Positions 8,233 through 18,924 are shown, numbered from the stretch's first letter. The stretch: DNA of 64,000 nt from Desulfitobacterium sp038181555 (GCF_038181555.1 NZ_JBBWUA010000004.1:194795-258794), one strand, 5' to 3'. The notes: generated by a model not told the origin, from the sequence alone. Numbers and translations: made by a program.

Positions 8233-8745
8233 ATGACCCAAGTCGGTATCGTCATGGGCAGTGACTCAGACTACAGCGTCATGGAAGACGCCATCAAAGC
8301 CCTCAAAGAATTTGGAGTTAGCTATGAAGTGAAGGTCTCCTCGGCACATCGAACCTTGGAACGGACCTTGAATTGGGTCAATGGATTCGAAGGGCAAGGG
8401 GGCCAAGTGATAATTGCTGGGGCTGGGATGGCCGCTCATTTGCCCGGTGTGGTGGCAGGAGCAACAACTTTGCCCGTGATCGGGGTGCCGATTCGCAGTG
8501 GTGCCTTGGAAGGGTTAGACGCCCTTTATGCCATCGTCCAGATGCCCCCGGGTGTCCCGGTGGCAACCGTAGGCATCAATGGAGCTAAAAATGCCGGACT
8601 TTTGGCGGTTCAAATGCTTGCTCTTTCCGATCAGAGCCTGCGCGAGGCTTTGAAAAACTATCGTGTGACGATGGCAGAAGGAGTAGAGGCCAAGGATAAG
8701 GCACTGCAGGAGAAACTCAAAATGGAAAGGGAGATTACCCCATGA
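8233..8745 (+). CDS. purE: N5-carboxyaminoimidazole ribonucleotide mutase
   Basis: A 170-residue class I PurE with the N-terminal loop GSDSDYSVM, SSAHRT with the catalytic His, and the GAAHLPG-type loop (AGMAAHLPGVV). It interconverts N5-CAIR and CAIR. The ATG at 8233 follows GGAGG (8221-8225); an in-frame GTG at 8215 has no ribosome site. It overlaps purB by 4 bases. No purK is seen in the window, so the carboxylation partner is elsewhere or absent. Confidence 0.97.
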   Translation: MTQVGIVMGSDSDYSVMEDAIKALKEFGVSYEVKVSSAHRTLERTLNWVNGFEGQGGQVIIAGAGMAAHLPGVVAGATTLPVIGVPIRSGALEGLDALYAIVQMPPGVPVATVGINGAKNAGLLAVQMLALSDQSLREALKNYRVTMAEGVEAKDKALQEKLKMEREITP

Positions 8746-10037
8746 TTGAACGATATACTCTTCCCGAAATGGGCCGCGTCTGGACGGATCAACATCGCTT
8801 AGAACTTTGGCTGAAGATAGAAATTGCTGCCTGTGAGGGGTGGTCGAAGATTGGTAAAATACCCGAAGAGGCTGTTCAGGTCATCCGTGAAAAAGCCAGC
8901 TTCTCTTGGGAGAGAGTAAAGGAAATTGAAGAAATCACTCATCATGATGTATTGGCGTTTACCACCAATGTAGCAGAAAATGTCGGAGAGCCAGCTAAGT
9001 ATATTCACCTTGGCCTCACTTCCTCAGATGTTCTAGATACAGCCTTATCTTTGCAAATGGTAGAAGCTGCTGACATACTGCTGAAAAAGCTAGAGCGCTT
9101 GGAAGAGGCCTTGAAAACTCGGGCCCTCGAACATAAGGACACCTTAATGATGGGAAGAACCCATGGCATTCATGCTGAACCGATCACTATGGGTTTGAAA
9201 TTTGCTCTATGGTATGAAGAGATTAAACGGCAAACTCGACGCATGGAATTTGCCCGTGAGGAGATTCGCGTCGGCAAGATTTCCGGTGCAGTGGGGACAT
9301 TCGCTAATGTGGATCCCCGGGTCGAGGAATGGGTGTGTGCATCCCTTGGTTTGAACCCAGCACCGATCTCAACCCAAGTGTTGCAGCGAGATCGCCATGC
9401 TTTTTATGTGACAACATTAGCTGGAGTTGCCAGTTCATTAGATAAGATAGCTACCGAATTAAGAAATCTGCAGCGCACCGATGTGCATGAAGTCGAAGAA
9501 CCCTTTGCCAAAGGTCAAAAAGGTTCCTCAGCAATGCCCCATAAGAAAAACCCCATTACTGGAGAGAGAATCTGTGGTATGGCTAGAGTTATTCGCGGCA
9601 ATGCCCAAACAGCTTTAGAAAATGTAGCTCTTTGGCATGAACGGGATATCTCTCATTCATCTGCGGAACGAATTATTTTACCGGACAGTACGATCGCACT
9701 GGATTATATCCTGGAAAAGATGATCAAACTGATCGAGGGCTTGCGGGTCTTTCCGGAAAAAATGCAGCAGAATATCGATAAGGTCGTGGGTTTAATCTTC
9801 TCCCAAAGGGTTATGCTTGCTTTGGTCAAAAAGGGATCGAGTCGGGAGGATGCTTATGCTTGGACCCAACGCAATGCAATGCAGGCTTGGGAGACCAAGG
9901 AGGCTTTCCAGTCTTTAGTGCTTAAGGATCAAGAGATTCGCAAATACCTGACGGAAGCAGAGATCGAGGGGCTCTTCGATTACCACTATCATACTAAACA
10001 TATCGATACGATCTTTAAAAGAGTCGGACTACTATAA
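8742..10037 (+). CDS. purB: Adenylosuccinate lyase
   Basis: A 431-residue fumarase/aspartase-superfamily enzyme. It has TSSDVLDTALSLQ near residue 88, GRTHGIHAEP near 140 and the signature loop GSSAMPHKKNP near 262 with the catalytic Ser. It cleaves SAICAR to AICAR and adenylosuccinate to AMP, releasing fumarate. The start codon overlaps the purE stop (ATGA), indicating coupled translation. Confidence 0.98.
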   Translation: MIERYTLPEMGRVWTDQHRLELWLKIEIAACEGWSKIGKIPEEAVQVIREKASFSWERVKEIEEITHHDVLAFTTNVAENVGEPAKYIHLGLTSSDVLDTALSLQMVEAADILLKKLERLEEALKTRALEHKDTLMMGRTHGIHAEPITMGLKFALWYEEIKRQTRRMEFAREEIRVGKISGAVGTFANVDPRVEEWVCASLGLNPAPISTQVLQRDRHAFYVTTLAGVASSLDKIATELRNLQRTDVHEVEEPFAKGQKGSSAMPHKKNPITGERICGMARVIRGNAQTALENVALWHERDISHSSAERIILPDSTIALDYILEKMIKLIEGLRVFPEKMQQNIDKVVGLIFSQRVMLALVKKGSSREDAYAWTQRNAMQAWETKEAFQSLVLKDQEIRKYLTEAEIEGLFDYHYHTKHIDTIFKRVGLL

Positions 10038-10108
10038 GACCCATGTCTAATTTACTGCGGAATTGACCCCGCGTCGTTCCCTAAGTTCATGATAGAAGGA
10101 GATATGCA

Positions 10109-10825
10109 ATGAAAAAACGTGAAATGGTATACGAGGGCAAAGCCAAGAAGGTTTTTGTCACGGATCAAGAAGACATCTATTGGTTGGAATATAAGGATGA
10201 CGCTACAGCCTTTAATGGTGAAAAGAAAGGAACAATTGGTGACAAAGGAATTGTCAACAACCGACTATCGGCTCTCTTTTTTAATGCCTTGGCAAAGGCT
10301 GGTATTCCCTCCCACTTTGTAGAATTACTCAATGATCGAGAAATGCTCGTGCGCAAATTAGAAATGATTCCTTTGGAAGTGGTCGTACGCAATATCGCAG
10401 CCGGCAGCTTAGCGAAACGTCTAGGTGTCGATGAAGGATTTCAACTTACACACCCGGTTGTAGAATTGTATTATAAGGATGATGCTTTAGGGGATCCATT
10501 CGTCAATGAATCCCACGCCTTAGCCATGGGCTGGGCGAAAGCGGAAGAGCTTCAAGAAATCCAAGAACTGGGGCGCCGCATCAATGGGATATTGCAAAAG
10601 ATTCTGGACCAAGCGGGGATCATTTTGGTGGATTTCAAATTGGAATTTGGTAAATATGAGGGTAAAGTGCTTTTAGGGGATGAAATATCTCCTGATACCT
10701 GCCGTTTTTGGGATAAGGAGACTCGGGAAAAGCTGGATAAAGATCGTTTTCGTCGTGATCTCGGTCAAGTTGAAGAGGCTTACGAGGAAGTCTATCGTCG
10801 GGTCAGCGCAGTCCTTAAAGCTTAG
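10109..10825 (+). CDS. purC: SAICAR synthetase
   Basis: A 238-residue canonical PurC. It has the N-terminal YEGKAKKVF nucleotide loop, [15 protein letters not shown] near residue 92 and the metal/substrate motif [12 protein letters not shown] near 190. It joins aspartate to CAIR using ATP. The RBS is AGAAGGAGA before ATG. It is the pathway copy; the divergent paralogue at 56010-56696 lacks several of these motifs. Confidence 0.98.
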   Translation: MKKREMVYEGKAKKVFVTDQEDIYWLEYKDDATAFNGEKKGTIGDKGIVNNRLSALFFNALAKAGIPSHFVELLNDREMLVRKLEMIPLEVVVRNIAAGSLAKRLGVDEGFQLTHPVVELYYKDDALGDPFVNESHALAMGWAKAEELQEIQELGRRINGILQKILDQAGIILVDFKLEFGKYEGKVLLGDEISPDTCRFWDKETREKLDKDRFRRDLGQVEEAYEEVYRRVSAVLKA

Positions 10826-10892
10826 ATAGCGTCATCCTGACGGAGAGGATGACATTTATATTTGGCATTAAATTGATGAGGAGGGTATCGAA

Positions 10893-12311
10893 TTGAGAGA
10901 GCCCTGGGATGATAAACCAAATGAAGAATGTGGTGTTTTCGGCATTTATGCGCCTGAGCAAGAGGTAGCCCGTCTCACCTATTACGCCCTTTATGCTTTG
11001 CAGCATCGAGGACAGGAAAGCGCCGGAATTGCCGTTTCGGATGGACGTACAATACAAGTTCACAAAGGCATGGGTTTGGTTTCCGAAGTCTTCTCGGAAA
11101 GAGTGTTGGTAGAGCTTAATAGCAAAGGAAAAATGGCGATTGGCCATGTGCGTTACTCAACGACGGGTTCCAGCCTCCTTGCCAATGCGCAGCCTCTCGT
11201 TGTTCATTACCAAAAGGGAATGATGGCCCTAGCTCACAATGGAAACTTGACTAATGCGGCAGAGCTACGCGAAGAGTTAGTCAAGGATGGAGCAGTATTT
11301 CAGACGACAGTCGATACAGAAGTAATTGTACTATTGATCGCTCGTTATTATCGAAGTAGCTTGGAAGACGCTCTTGTGAAGACCATGTTAGATTTGCAAG
11401 GAGCCTATTCGCTGGTGATTGCTGCAGATAACAAGATCATGGGGGTACGGGATCCTTATGGCGTTCGTCCCTTATGCATTGGTCAACTTGAAGGCCGTTA
11501 TTGTCTTGCTTCGGAAAGTTGTGCCCTAGATACCATAGGCGCAGAATTTGTACGTGATGTTTTGCCGGGGGAAATCATCACGATCGATGAGGATGGTCTG
11601 CACTCACGACAAGGGTTGCCATCTCAGACCACAGCAGTCTGTGCCTTCGAATACATTTATTTAGCTCGCCCGGATAGCACCATTGACCAATTGAACGTGA
11701 CGGAAAGCCGTCGCAGAATGGGCATTGAACTAGCGAGAGAATACCCAATCGAGGCAGATATTGTAATTCCGGTACCTGATTCGGGGATGACTGCTGCTCT
11801 TGGCTACGCAGAGGAATCCGGTATACCTTTTGCCCAGGGCTTGCTGAAAAACCGTTATGTAGGAAGAACCTTTATACAGCCCACCCAAGAAATGCGTGAA
11901 GTCGCAGTGCGTTTGAAGCTGAATGCCAATGCCCAAGTGATACGGGGTAAACGGGTAATAATGATTGACGATTCGATCGTGAGAGGGACCACCAGTTCGC
12001 GAATCGTTGAAATGCTCCGCAAGGTGGGGGCCAAGGAAGTCCATCTCCTCATCTCCAGTCCTCCGGTACTCTACACTTGCTATTATGGCATTGATACGGC
12101 CGAGCGGGAAAAACTCATCGCCACAAATATGGATCTGGAAGGGATTCGCCAATATGTGGGCGCAGACTCACTTTATTATTTATCTGATGAAGGTGTGCGC
12201 AGAGCCTTAGGAAACTTGTCCGTCTGTATGGCTTGTTTTGATGGGAATTACCCTGCCGGAATGCCTACGGCGGCTAAAGGCAAACTGGATGCCTGTAAAG
12301 GAAAGTGTTAA
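10893..12311 (+). CDS. purF: Amidophosphoribosyltransferase
   Basis: A 472-residue PRPP amidotransferase, the committed step of the pathway. A short propeptide precedes the N-terminal nucleophile Cys13 (NEECGVFG), as in Bacillus-type enzymes processed by self-cleavage. Candidate [4Fe-4S] ligands are the Cys in AVCAFEY, one in YTCYYG and the pair in SVCMACFDG, so this is the oxygen-sensitive Fe-S type. The PRPP loop is VIMIDDSIVRGTT. It starts with TTG after GAGGAGGG. Confidence 0.98.
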   Translation: MREPWDDKPNEECGVFGIYAPEQEVARLTYYALYALQHRGQESAGIAVSDGRTIQVHKGMGLVSEVFSERVLVELNSKGKMAIGHVRYSTTGSSLLANAQPLVVHYQKGMMALAHNGNLTNAAELREELVKDGAVFQTTVDTEVIVLLIARYYRSSLEDALVKTMLDLQGAYSLVIAADNKIMGVRDPYGVRPLCIGQLEGRYCLASESCALDTIGAEFVRDVLPGEIITIDEDGLHSRQGLPSQTTAVCAFEYIYLARPDSTIDQLNVTESRRRMGIELAREYPIEADIVIPVPDSGMTAALGYAEESGIPFAQGLLKNRYVGRTFIQPTQEMREVAVRLKLNANAQVIRGKRVIMIDDSIVRGTTSSRIVEMLRKVGAKEVHLLISSPPVLYTCYYGIDTAEREKLIATNMDLEGIRQYVGADSLYYLSDEGVRRALGNLSVCMACFDGNYPAGMPTAAKGKLDACKGKC

Positions 12312-12345
12312 AATTTTACTGGATAGATAGAAAGGTGGATCAGTG

Positions 12346-13365
12346 ATGGGATATTCTTATCGTCAGGCAGGGGTAGATATCGATGCGGGAAATCAGGCTG
12401 TGGAATTGATGAAGCCTGCCGTAAAAAGGACACTGAGGCCGGAGGTCATGGGTGGGCTCGGCGGCTTTGGCGGGCTCTTTGCTTTGGATCTTAAAAAATA
12501 TCCGGAACCGGTTCTGGTTTCCGGCACGGATGGTGTCGGGACAAAGCTCAAACTGGCCTTTCAGATGAATCGGCATGATACCATCGGCCAAGACGCGGTG
12601 GCCATGTGTGTGAATGATATTTTAGTCCAAGGTGCGGAACCCTTGTTCTTCCTCGATTATTTGGCTGTAGGCAAGCTGGTACCTGAGCAAGTGGCTGAGG
12701 TCGTGGGGGGAATTGCCAAGGGCTGTGAGCTGACCGGGTGTGCACTTATCGGCGGTGAGACTGCAGAGATGCCAGGCTTTTACGCCCAGGGAGAATATGA
12801 TATTGCCGGCTTTGCTGTAGGAGCAGTAAACCGCCCGGATCTGATCGATGGCTCGCAAATTAAAGAGGGCGATGTCTTAATCGGTATTGCTTCATCCGGT
12901 TTTCATAGCAACGGTTATTCCTTGGTACGGAAAGTCTTTACTCCGGACCTTTGGGATAAGGTCTACCCTGAGTTAGGGGAAACCTTAGGCGAGGCACTCC
13001 TTCGTCCCACGCGGATTTATGTGAAGAGTGTCCTTCCCTTGTTAGAAAAAAAACAGATTCTTGGGATGGCCCATATTACTGGGGGAGGCCTAACTGAAAA
13101 CATTCCCCGTATACTTCCGGAAGGTTTGGGAGTAAGTGTTGATCGTTCCGCCTGGCAGGTTCCTGCTCTATTTAAGCTATTACAAACCATGGGTGAGGTT
13201 GCGGAAGAAGAAATGCTCCGCACCTTTAATATGGGTATTGGTTTTGTATTAATCGTCCATCCTCACGATGTAGAAGAAATCCAGGGTCAGCTCCGGGCAG
13301 CAGGGGAAGAAAGCTTTGTCTTTGGAGAGGTTCAAGGACAGAGCAAAGGAGTGAATTACCGTTGA
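12346..13365 (+). CDS. purM: AIR synthetase
   Basis: A 339-residue phosphoribosylformylglycinamidine cyclo-ligase that closes the imidazole ring. It has [14 protein letters not shown] near residue 50, [11 protein letters not shown] near 135 and the C-terminal [12 protein letters not shown] motif ([15 protein letters not shown]). A GTG directly precedes the chosen ATG; AAAGGTGG is better spaced for the ATG. The stop overlaps the purN start. Confidence 0.98.
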   Translation: MGYSYRQAGVDIDAGNQAVELMKPAVKRTLRPEVMGGLGGFGGLFALDLKKYPEPVLVSGTDGVGTKLKLAFQMNRHDTIGQDAVAMCVNDILVQGAEPLFFLDYLAVGKLVPEQVAEVVGGIAKGCELTGCALIGGETAEMPGFYAQGEYDIAGFAVGAVNRPDLIDGSQIKEGDVLIGIASSGFHSNGYSLVRKVFTPDLWDKVYPELGETLGEALLRPTRIYVKSVLPLLEKKQILGMAHITGGGLTENIPRILPEGLGVSVDRSAWQVPALFKLLQTMGEVAEEEMLRTFNMGIGFVLIVHPHDVEEIQGQLRAAGEESFVFGEVQGQSKGVNYR

Positions 13366-13967
13366 TGCGGATCGGGGTATTGGCTTCCGGACGGGGAAGC
13401 AACCTACAGGCCTTAATTGAGGTCTGGAAGCAGGGCATGCTGGGGGGAGATATCGTCGCTGTAGGCTCAGACCGAGAGGATGCTTTGGCTTTGCAAAGGG
13501 CTCAAGATGTAGGCATACTGAATCAAGCCTTTCCCCTTCGCAATTATGCGACCCGGGATAAACAGGAAGAGGCAATCCTGCACTGGTTGAGAGAGCAGGG
13601 GGTAGAACTTCTGGTTCTCGCCGGATTTATGCGGGTGTTGAGCCAGGAATTTCTGCAAGCCTGCCAAATTCCCGTCATTAACATCCATCCTTCGTTGCTA
13701 CCGGCTTTTCAGGGCCTTCATGCTCAAAGGCAGGCCATTGAATATGGGGTCAAGCTTTCCGGTTGTACGGTTCACTATGTGGATGAGGGGCTGGATAGTG
13801 GTCCTATTATCCTTCAAGAGGCTGTAGTAGTGTTGCCGGAAGATACAGAAGCATCCCTATCGGACCGCATTCTGGAAGTAGAGCATCGAATATATCCTGA
13901 AGCCGTAAGACTGGTGGCGAGTGGACAAGTCAGACGACAGGGGCGAATCGTAGAGATTCTCTGCTAA
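13365..13967 (+). CDS. purN: GAR transformylase
   Basis: A 200-residue glycinamide ribonucleotide formyltransferase using 10-formyl-THF. It has the N-terminal phosphate loop GRGSNLQAL, NIHPSLLPAF with the catalytic His-Asn region near residue 105, and a conserved Asp in DEGLDSGPII. The ATG overlaps the purM stop (TGATG), so translation is coupled. Confidence 0.97.
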   Translation: MRIGVLASGRGSNLQALIEVWKQGMLGGDIVAVGSDREDALALQRAQDVGILNQAFPLRNYATRDKQEEAILHWLREQGVELLVLAGFMRVLSQEFLQACQIPVINIHPSLLPAFQGLHAQRQAIEYGVKLSGCTVHYVDEGLDSGPIILQEAVVVLPEDTEASLSDRILEVEHRIYPEAVRLVASGQVRRQGRIVEILC

Positions 13968-14007
13968 ACACGGCAATAAGAAGATTTAGTATGAGGGGGC
14001 TTATTTG

Positions 14008-15573
14008 ATGAGAAGAGCAATGCTCAGTGTTTCTAATAAAACCGGACTGGTAGAATTTGCACGGGGACTGGTGGAGCTAGGCTTTGAATTGGTTTCCACT
14101 GGGGGAACCTTTAAGACATTGACCGGTGCAGGGCTACCTGTAAGCTATGTCACAGAGATTACGGGCTTTCCTGAAATACTTGATGGACGAGTCAAGACAC
14201 TGCACCCGAAGGTCCATGGAGGTATACTCGCTCGCGGTACAGCCGAGCACTTACAACAGCTCGAAGAGAATGGAATTGGCCTCATTGAACTAGTAGCGGT
14301 TAATCTTTATCCCTTTAAAGAAACTATCGCCAAACCGGGAGTGGAATTTCAGGAGGCCATTGAAAATATTGATATCGGCGGTCCCTCGATGGTGCGGGCG
14401 GCGGCAAAAAATCAAGAACGTGTTAGTATCGTCGTAAATCCGGAGCGTTACGGGGAAGTTCTGCAAGCAATGCGCGACCAAGGCGAAGTGCCTTATGACT
14501 TGCGTAAACGTTTAGCCGCCGAGGCCTTTGCTCATACGGCTGAGTATGATCGCTATATTGCGGACTATCTAGCACAAGAACTAGCGAAGGAATCGGTTGG
14601 AAGCACCACTTCTACCGATCAATCCGTTTTCCCTGATTCCATAACCCTCTCCGGCCAGAAGATCCAAGACCTCCGCTATGGGGAGAATCCTGACCAAAGG
14701 GCTGCTTTCTATCGAGGAATCGGTTCAGAAGGGACTTTAGCCCATGGTAAACAGCTCCAGGGGAAAGAACTCTCCTACAACAACTGGATGGACATGGATG
14801 CTGCTTGGGGAATTGTAGAAGATTTCAGCGAGCCGGCTTGTGCCATAATTAAACATACTAATCCTTGCGGAACAGCCCTTGGCGAAACTGCCCTCGTAGC
14901 CTATGAAAGAGCTCTGGCAGCGGATCCGGTATCGGCTTTTGGAGGGATTATCGCTTTCAATCGGGAAATCGAAGCACCCTGTGCCGAAGCCTTGAAAGGC
15001 CATTTTTACGAGGTCATTGTGGCCCCTAAGTTTAGCGAAGAGGCCCAAGTGATTTTAAAGGAAAAGAAAAACCTCCGTCTGGTTCAAGTAACACCGGGCG
15101 CACAACAGGGAACTACACCCTGGAAGGTACGCTCGATTCAAGGTGGATATTTAATTCAGGAAGAAGATAAAGGTACAGTACCGGTTACCGATTGGGAGAT
15201 CGTTAGTGATCTAAAGCCGACGACTCAAGATATTCTAGAATTGGATTTTGCTTGGCGGGTTGTGAAGCATGTCAAGTCCAATGCGATTGTGCTTGCTAAA
15301 ATGAGCCAAACCCTTGGGGTGGGCGCTGGTCAGATGAACCGGGTCGGTTCTGTGAAGATTGCCTTAGAGCAAGCTGGCGAAAAGGCTCAAGGAGCCTATC
15401 TCGCATCTGACGCTTTCTTTCCTTTCCCAGATTCCTTGGAAGAGGCTGCTAAAGCAGGGATTCGTGCTGTGGTTCAACCCGGTGGCTCGGTCAAAGATGC
15501 GGAAGTCATCGAGGCAGCTAATCGTTTAGGCTTGATTCTGATGTTTACCCATCGACGTCACTTTAAGCACTAA
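14008..15573 (+). CDS. purH: Bifunctional AICAR transformylase / IMP cyclohydrolase
   Basis: A 521-residue protein that performs the last two steps to IMP. The N-terminal MGS-like cyclohydrolase domain (residues 1-~145) has LVSTGGTFKTL and GRVKTLHPKVHGGIL. The AICARFT domain carries KHTNPCGTA with the conserved Lys-His near residue 285 and ends in MFTHRRHFKH. Start is ATG 14008 after AGGGGGC; a TTG just before it is in frame. Confidence 0.98.
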   Translation: MRRAMLSVSNKTGLVEFARGLVELGFELVSTGGTFKTLTGAGLPVSYVTEITGFPEILDGRVKTLHPKVHGGILARGTAEHLQQLEENGIGLIELVAVNLYPFKETIAKPGVEFQEAIENIDIGGPSMVRAAAKNQERVSIVVNPERYGEVLQAMRDQGEVPYDLRKRLAAEAFAHTAEYDRYIADYLAQELAKESVGSTTSTDQSVFPDSITLSGQKIQDLRYGENPDQRAAFYRGIGSEGTLAHGKQLQGKELSYNNWMDMDAAWGIVEDFSEPACAIIKHTNPCGTALGETALVAYERALAADPVSAFGGIIAFNREIEAPCAEALKGHFYEVIVAPKFSEEAQVILKEKKNLRLVQVTPGAQQGTTPWKVRSIQGGYLIQEEDKGTVPVTDWEIVSDLKPTTQDILELDFAWRVVKHVKSNAIVLAKMSQTLGVGAGQMNRVGSVKIALEQAGEKAQGAYLASDAFFPFPDSLEEAAKAGIRAVVQPGGSVKDAEVIEAANRLGLILMFTHRRHFKH

Positions 15574-15653
15574 TGCGGACAGTTTGCACCCTATATCTGG
15601 GGTCACTATGGGTTGCATTCGATTAATCAATGAGTAAAGTAGGTAGGTGTCCT

Positions 15654-16913
15654 ATGGGAAAAAAGGTTTTGCTGGTAGGTAATGGGGGCAGGGAACATGC
15701 CCTTGCTTGGAAAATAGCTCAAAGCCCGGAGGTTGAGAAGGTGTTTGTGGCTCCGGGAAATGCCGGGACTCAGGAATGGAATGTGCCCATTGCGGCTACC
15801 GATATTTCCGGTTTACTGGCCTTTGCCAAGAAGGAAGGTATTGATTTGACCGTGGTGGGGCCCGAGGCTCCTTTGACCTTAGGAATTGTGGATGCCTTTG
15901 TTCAAGCAGGTTTAAGAGTTTTTGGACCAACTCAAGCCGCAGCTCGCCTCGAAGGCAGCAAGTCGTTTGCTAAGGAGATTATGGTCGAGGCAGCAGTACC
16001 AACAGCTAAAAGCCAAGTGTTTACCGATCCCGAGCAGGCCAAGGCCTATGTCCAAGAGCTCGGAGCACCGATTGTTTTGAAAGCCGACGGATTAGCCGCC
16101 GGTAAAGGGGTGATCGTGGCTATGGATTTGCCAACGGCTTTAACAGCTGTTGATGAGCTGATGGATGGTTCCTTAGGGGAATCGGGAAAATTACTGTTGG
16201 TGGAAGAGTATCTGGAAGGGCAAGAAGTCAGCTTGCTCTGCTTATGTGATGGCGAAAGCGCGGTTACCTTGGTCCCCGTCCAAGACCATAAACGGGCTTT
16301 GGATGGTGATGAGGGCCTAAACACGGGGGGGATGGGTACGTACAGTCCTCCGCCTTTTTGGAATTCTCAAGTAGAGGAGCAAGCCTTGCGAGAGATTATA
16401 CAGCCTACTTTACGTACTATGAAGGATAAAGGGATGCCTTTTCAAGGGGTGCTTTTTGCCGGTCTGATGCTTACGAAGGAGGGTCCCAAAACCCTGGAAT
16501 TCAATGTTCGCTTCGGCGATCCGGAAACCCAAGTGATCATGGCTCGTCTGAAATCCGATCTATTTAAAGCTCTTTGGGCTTGTACGGAAGGACGTTTGGG
16601 GGATGTGCAGCTCGAGTGGAAAGAGGAAACCGCAATTTGCATCGTGATGGCTGCGCCTGGCTATCCAGCAGCTTATAAAAAGGGTATACCTATGGCATTG
16701 CCGGAAGCCCTAGATGCAGGACAAGTCATTTTCCACGCAGGAACATCCTATGCCGAAGATGGACAGCTTCAAAGCACCGGTGGCAGAGTCTTAGGGGTTA
16801 CTGTTTTAGGAAAAGACCTTTTGGAGGCACGCCGCTTAGGATATACTTTAGTAGAGAGAATTGATTTCCCGCAGGCACATTTTCGCAAGGATATTGGCCT
16901 AAAAGGTCTATAA
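15654..16913 (+). CDS. purD: Phosphoribosylamine-glycine ligase
   Basis: A 419-residue ATP-grasp enzyme that makes GAR. It has the N-terminal VLLVGNGGREHALAW, ATP-grasp segments KADGLAAGKGVIVA and VEEYLEGQEVS, and the metal site EFNVRFGDPETQ. An in-frame ATG at 15630 would add 8 residues, but GTAGGTAGGTG fits the ATG at 15654. It is the last purine gene of the cluster. Confidence 0.97.
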   Translation: MGKKVLLVGNGGREHALAWKIAQSPEVEKVFVAPGNAGTQEWNVPIAATDISGLLAFAKKEGIDLTVVGPEAPLTLGIVDAFVQAGLRVFGPTQAAARLEGSKSFAKEIMVEAAVPTAKSQVFTDPEQAKAYVQELGAPIVLKADGLAAGKGVIVAMDLPTALTAVDELMDGSLGESGKLLLVEEYLEGQEVSLLCLCDGESAVTLVPVQDHKRALDGDEGLNTGGMGTYSPPPFWNSQVEEQALREIIQPTLRTMKDKGMPFQGVLFAGLMLTKEGPKTLEFNVRFGDPETQVIMARLKSDLFKALWACTEGRLGDVQLEWKEETAICIVMAAPGYPAAYKKGIPMALPEALDAGQVIFHAGTSYAEDGQLQSTGGRVLGVTVLGKDLLEARRLGYTLVERIDFPQAHFRKDIGLKGL

Positions 16914-17023
16914 CTAAGCAACATTATAAGCGATAAGCGGCGATTGGCTTTTCCACTTGTGACCTTGCTTTGTCCGTTCTTCATATACTGAAGACAGGAC
17001 GATGTGCAAGGGAGGGAAAAGGT

Positions 17024-17578
17024 GTGTACAGCTATCGCAAACGGTTCTTTTATCCAATCCATGTGGAAGGACCTGATCCGTTCTTGGCCAAACAATTAAT
17101 TGAGCATTATGGTGGTAAGGATGGAGAACTGACTCAAGTAGTACAGTACTTAAATCATCAGGTTAATATAGACAACCGCTATATACGCGAACTGCTGGGA
17201 CTTATTTCTGCTGAAGAGTTAGCCCATTTGGAGACCCTATCGGCAATGATCATCAAGCTAGGTGGTGAGGTTCATCACCTAGTAAATTCAAGTGGCCAAG
17301 CTTGGTCACTTGTCAATGTCTATCAATACTCTGAACCGGAAAAGATATTAAGGGCGAATGTTGCCTTGGAAAAAAGAGCCCGCCTCCAATACGAAGAGCA
17401 TGCAAATCTGACCCAGGATCCTGGCGTAAAGCGTCTCTTAGGCTTTCTGGCTCGCCGCGAAGGGATTCACCAGAAGCTCTTATATCGTTGCCATAAGGTG
17501 ATGATGGAAGGCGGTAACAGCGAGCACTATATGGGAATTATCTATGATTACAAGATGAGTCTGCAGGTCTTAGATTAA
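17024..17578 (+). CDS. Ferritin-like coat protein, CotJC / Mn-catalase type
   Basis: A 184-residue helical protein resembling the manganese-catalase-like spore coat component CotJC. Metal-type residues occur in YLNHQVNIDNRYI, AEELAHLETLSAMI, YEEHANL and REGIHQKLL. The frame is open further upstream, but GGAGGG (17011-17016) positions GTG at 17024 as the start. Its stop touches the MFS gene. If it is a coat protein it should be made in the mother cell, yet it follows purD on the same strand with only about 110 bases between. Whether it has catalase activity is open. Confidence 0.85.
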   Translation: MYSYRKRFFYPIHVEGPDPFLAKQLIEHYGGKDGELTQVVQYLNHQVNIDNRYIRELLGLISAEELAHLETLSAMIIKLGGEVHHLVNSSGQAWSLVNVYQYSEPEKILRANVALEKRARLQYEEHANLTQDPGVKRLLGFLARREGIHQKLLYRCHKVMMEGGNSEHYMGIIYDYKMSLQVLD

Positions 17579-17592
17579 TGGGGGTAGCACCA

Positions 17593-18924
17593 ATGAGCAT
17601 ATCTCAACGAATCGAGAATTTACCGGTCAAGCGTTTCCACTATATTCTCCTGCTTTCTGCAGGGTTAGGGTGGATGTTTGATTCCATGGATACGGGCATT
17701 GTCTCCTTTGTTCTCCCAGTTTTGATGAAAACTTGGGGGTTAACTCCTGAACAGGTGGGGAACATCGGAAGTATTGGCTTGGTTGGGATGGCTCTCGGGG
17801 CAATCATCGGAGGGAGTATCGCCGATCGTGTCGGTCGCAAAAAGGTCTTTGCGATTACCTTAGTCATGTATTCACTAGCTACCGGTTTATGCGGATTGGC
17901 CTGGAGTTATGAGTCCCTCTTGGTATTCCGCTTTCTGGTGGGGTTTGGTTTAGGAGGGCAGCTACCAGTTGCTGTGACCTTGGTCAGTGAATTTACCCCT
18001 GCGAAGCATCGGGGGAAATTTCTTGTTCTTTTAGAAAGCTTTTGGGCCATCGGTTGGCTCTTAGCCGCAGTCATTTCTTATCTAATTATTCCGGCCTTTG
18101 GCTGGCATATTGCCTTTTTCATTGGCGCCATCCCCGCACTCTATGTATTTTATCTTTGGAAATACATCCCCGAGTCGCCACGGTTCCTTGAGGAAAGTGG
18201 CCGGCTACAAGAGGCAGAAGCTGTGTATCGCATGGTAGCAGGGGAGGATGCGCATCCTCTTGATGCTAATTTATCGATGGATGCTAGTGTAGTTCACCCT
18301 AAGCAAAGAGTGAATCGAGTAACCTTAGGGGAACTATTTTCTAAGAAATTTGTGCGGCGTACTGTATTTCTGTGGCTTTTATGGTTTGGCATTGTGTATT
18401 CTTATTACGGAATTTTCACTTGGTTACCCTCTATCCTGGCTATTAAGGGTTTTTCCTTGACCAAGAGCTTTAGTTACGTCATTGTTATGACATTAGCTCA
18501 AATTCCCGGCTATTTTACAGCCGCCTTTTTCGTGGATCGAATCGGTCGCAAACCCACTTTGGCTACTTTCGTTCTGGGCACAGCGGCTAGTGCTTTTTTC
18601 TTTGGACAAGCTGACAGTGTGACGATGATCCTTGTCTTTGGTTCACTCATGTCCTTCTTTAATCTCGGTGCCTGGGGAATTCTCTATACCTATACCCCTG
18701 AGCTCTATCCGACCAGGGCACGGGGAACAGGAGCAGGATGGGCAGCAGGATTTGGTCGGATTGGGGGTATCTTAGCTCCAGCTGTGGTTGGCAGAATGTT
18801 AGGAGCTTCCATATCCACGGAAACGGTTTTCTTAATGTTTGCGGGAGTACTTGTCTTAGTTGTGATTAACGTACTTATCCTTGGTGAAGAAACCAAGGGT
18901 CGGCCCATGGATGAAGTGTCCTAG
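17593..18924 (+). CDS. MFS permease, metabolite:H+ symporter type
   Basis: A 443-residue 12-helix transporter. The loop 2-3 motif appears as DRVGRKKVF and is repeated in the second half as DRIGRKPTL; the YIPESPRFLEESGR segment is typical of sugar/aromatic-acid symporters including NiaP-like niacin transporters. The substrate is unknown. The ATG at 17593 is preferred over 17578 because the poly-G stretch upstream can act as ribosome site. The 3' end overlaps the convergent gene by 4 bases. Confidence 0.9.
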   Translation: MSISQRIENLPVKRFHYILLLSAGLGWMFDSMDTGIVSFVLPVLMKTWGLTPEQVGNIGSIGLVGMALGAIIGGSIADRVGRKKVFAITLVMYSLATGLCGLAWSYESLLVFRFLVGFGLGGQLPVAVTLVSEFTPAKHRGKFLVLLESFWAIGWLLAAVISYLIIPAFGWHIAFFIGAIPALYVFYLWKYIPESPRFLEESGRLQEAEAVYRMVAGEDAHPLDANLSMDASVVHPKQRVNRVTLGELFSKKFVRRTVFLWLLWFGIVYSYYGIFTWLPSILAIKGFSLTKSFSYVIVMTLAQIPGYFTAAFFVDRIGRKPTLATFVLGTAASAFFFGQADSVTMILVFGSLMSFFNLGAWGILYTYTPELYPTRARGTGAGWAAGFGRIGGILAPAVVGRMLGASISTETVFLMFAGVLVLVVINVLILGEETKGRPMDEVS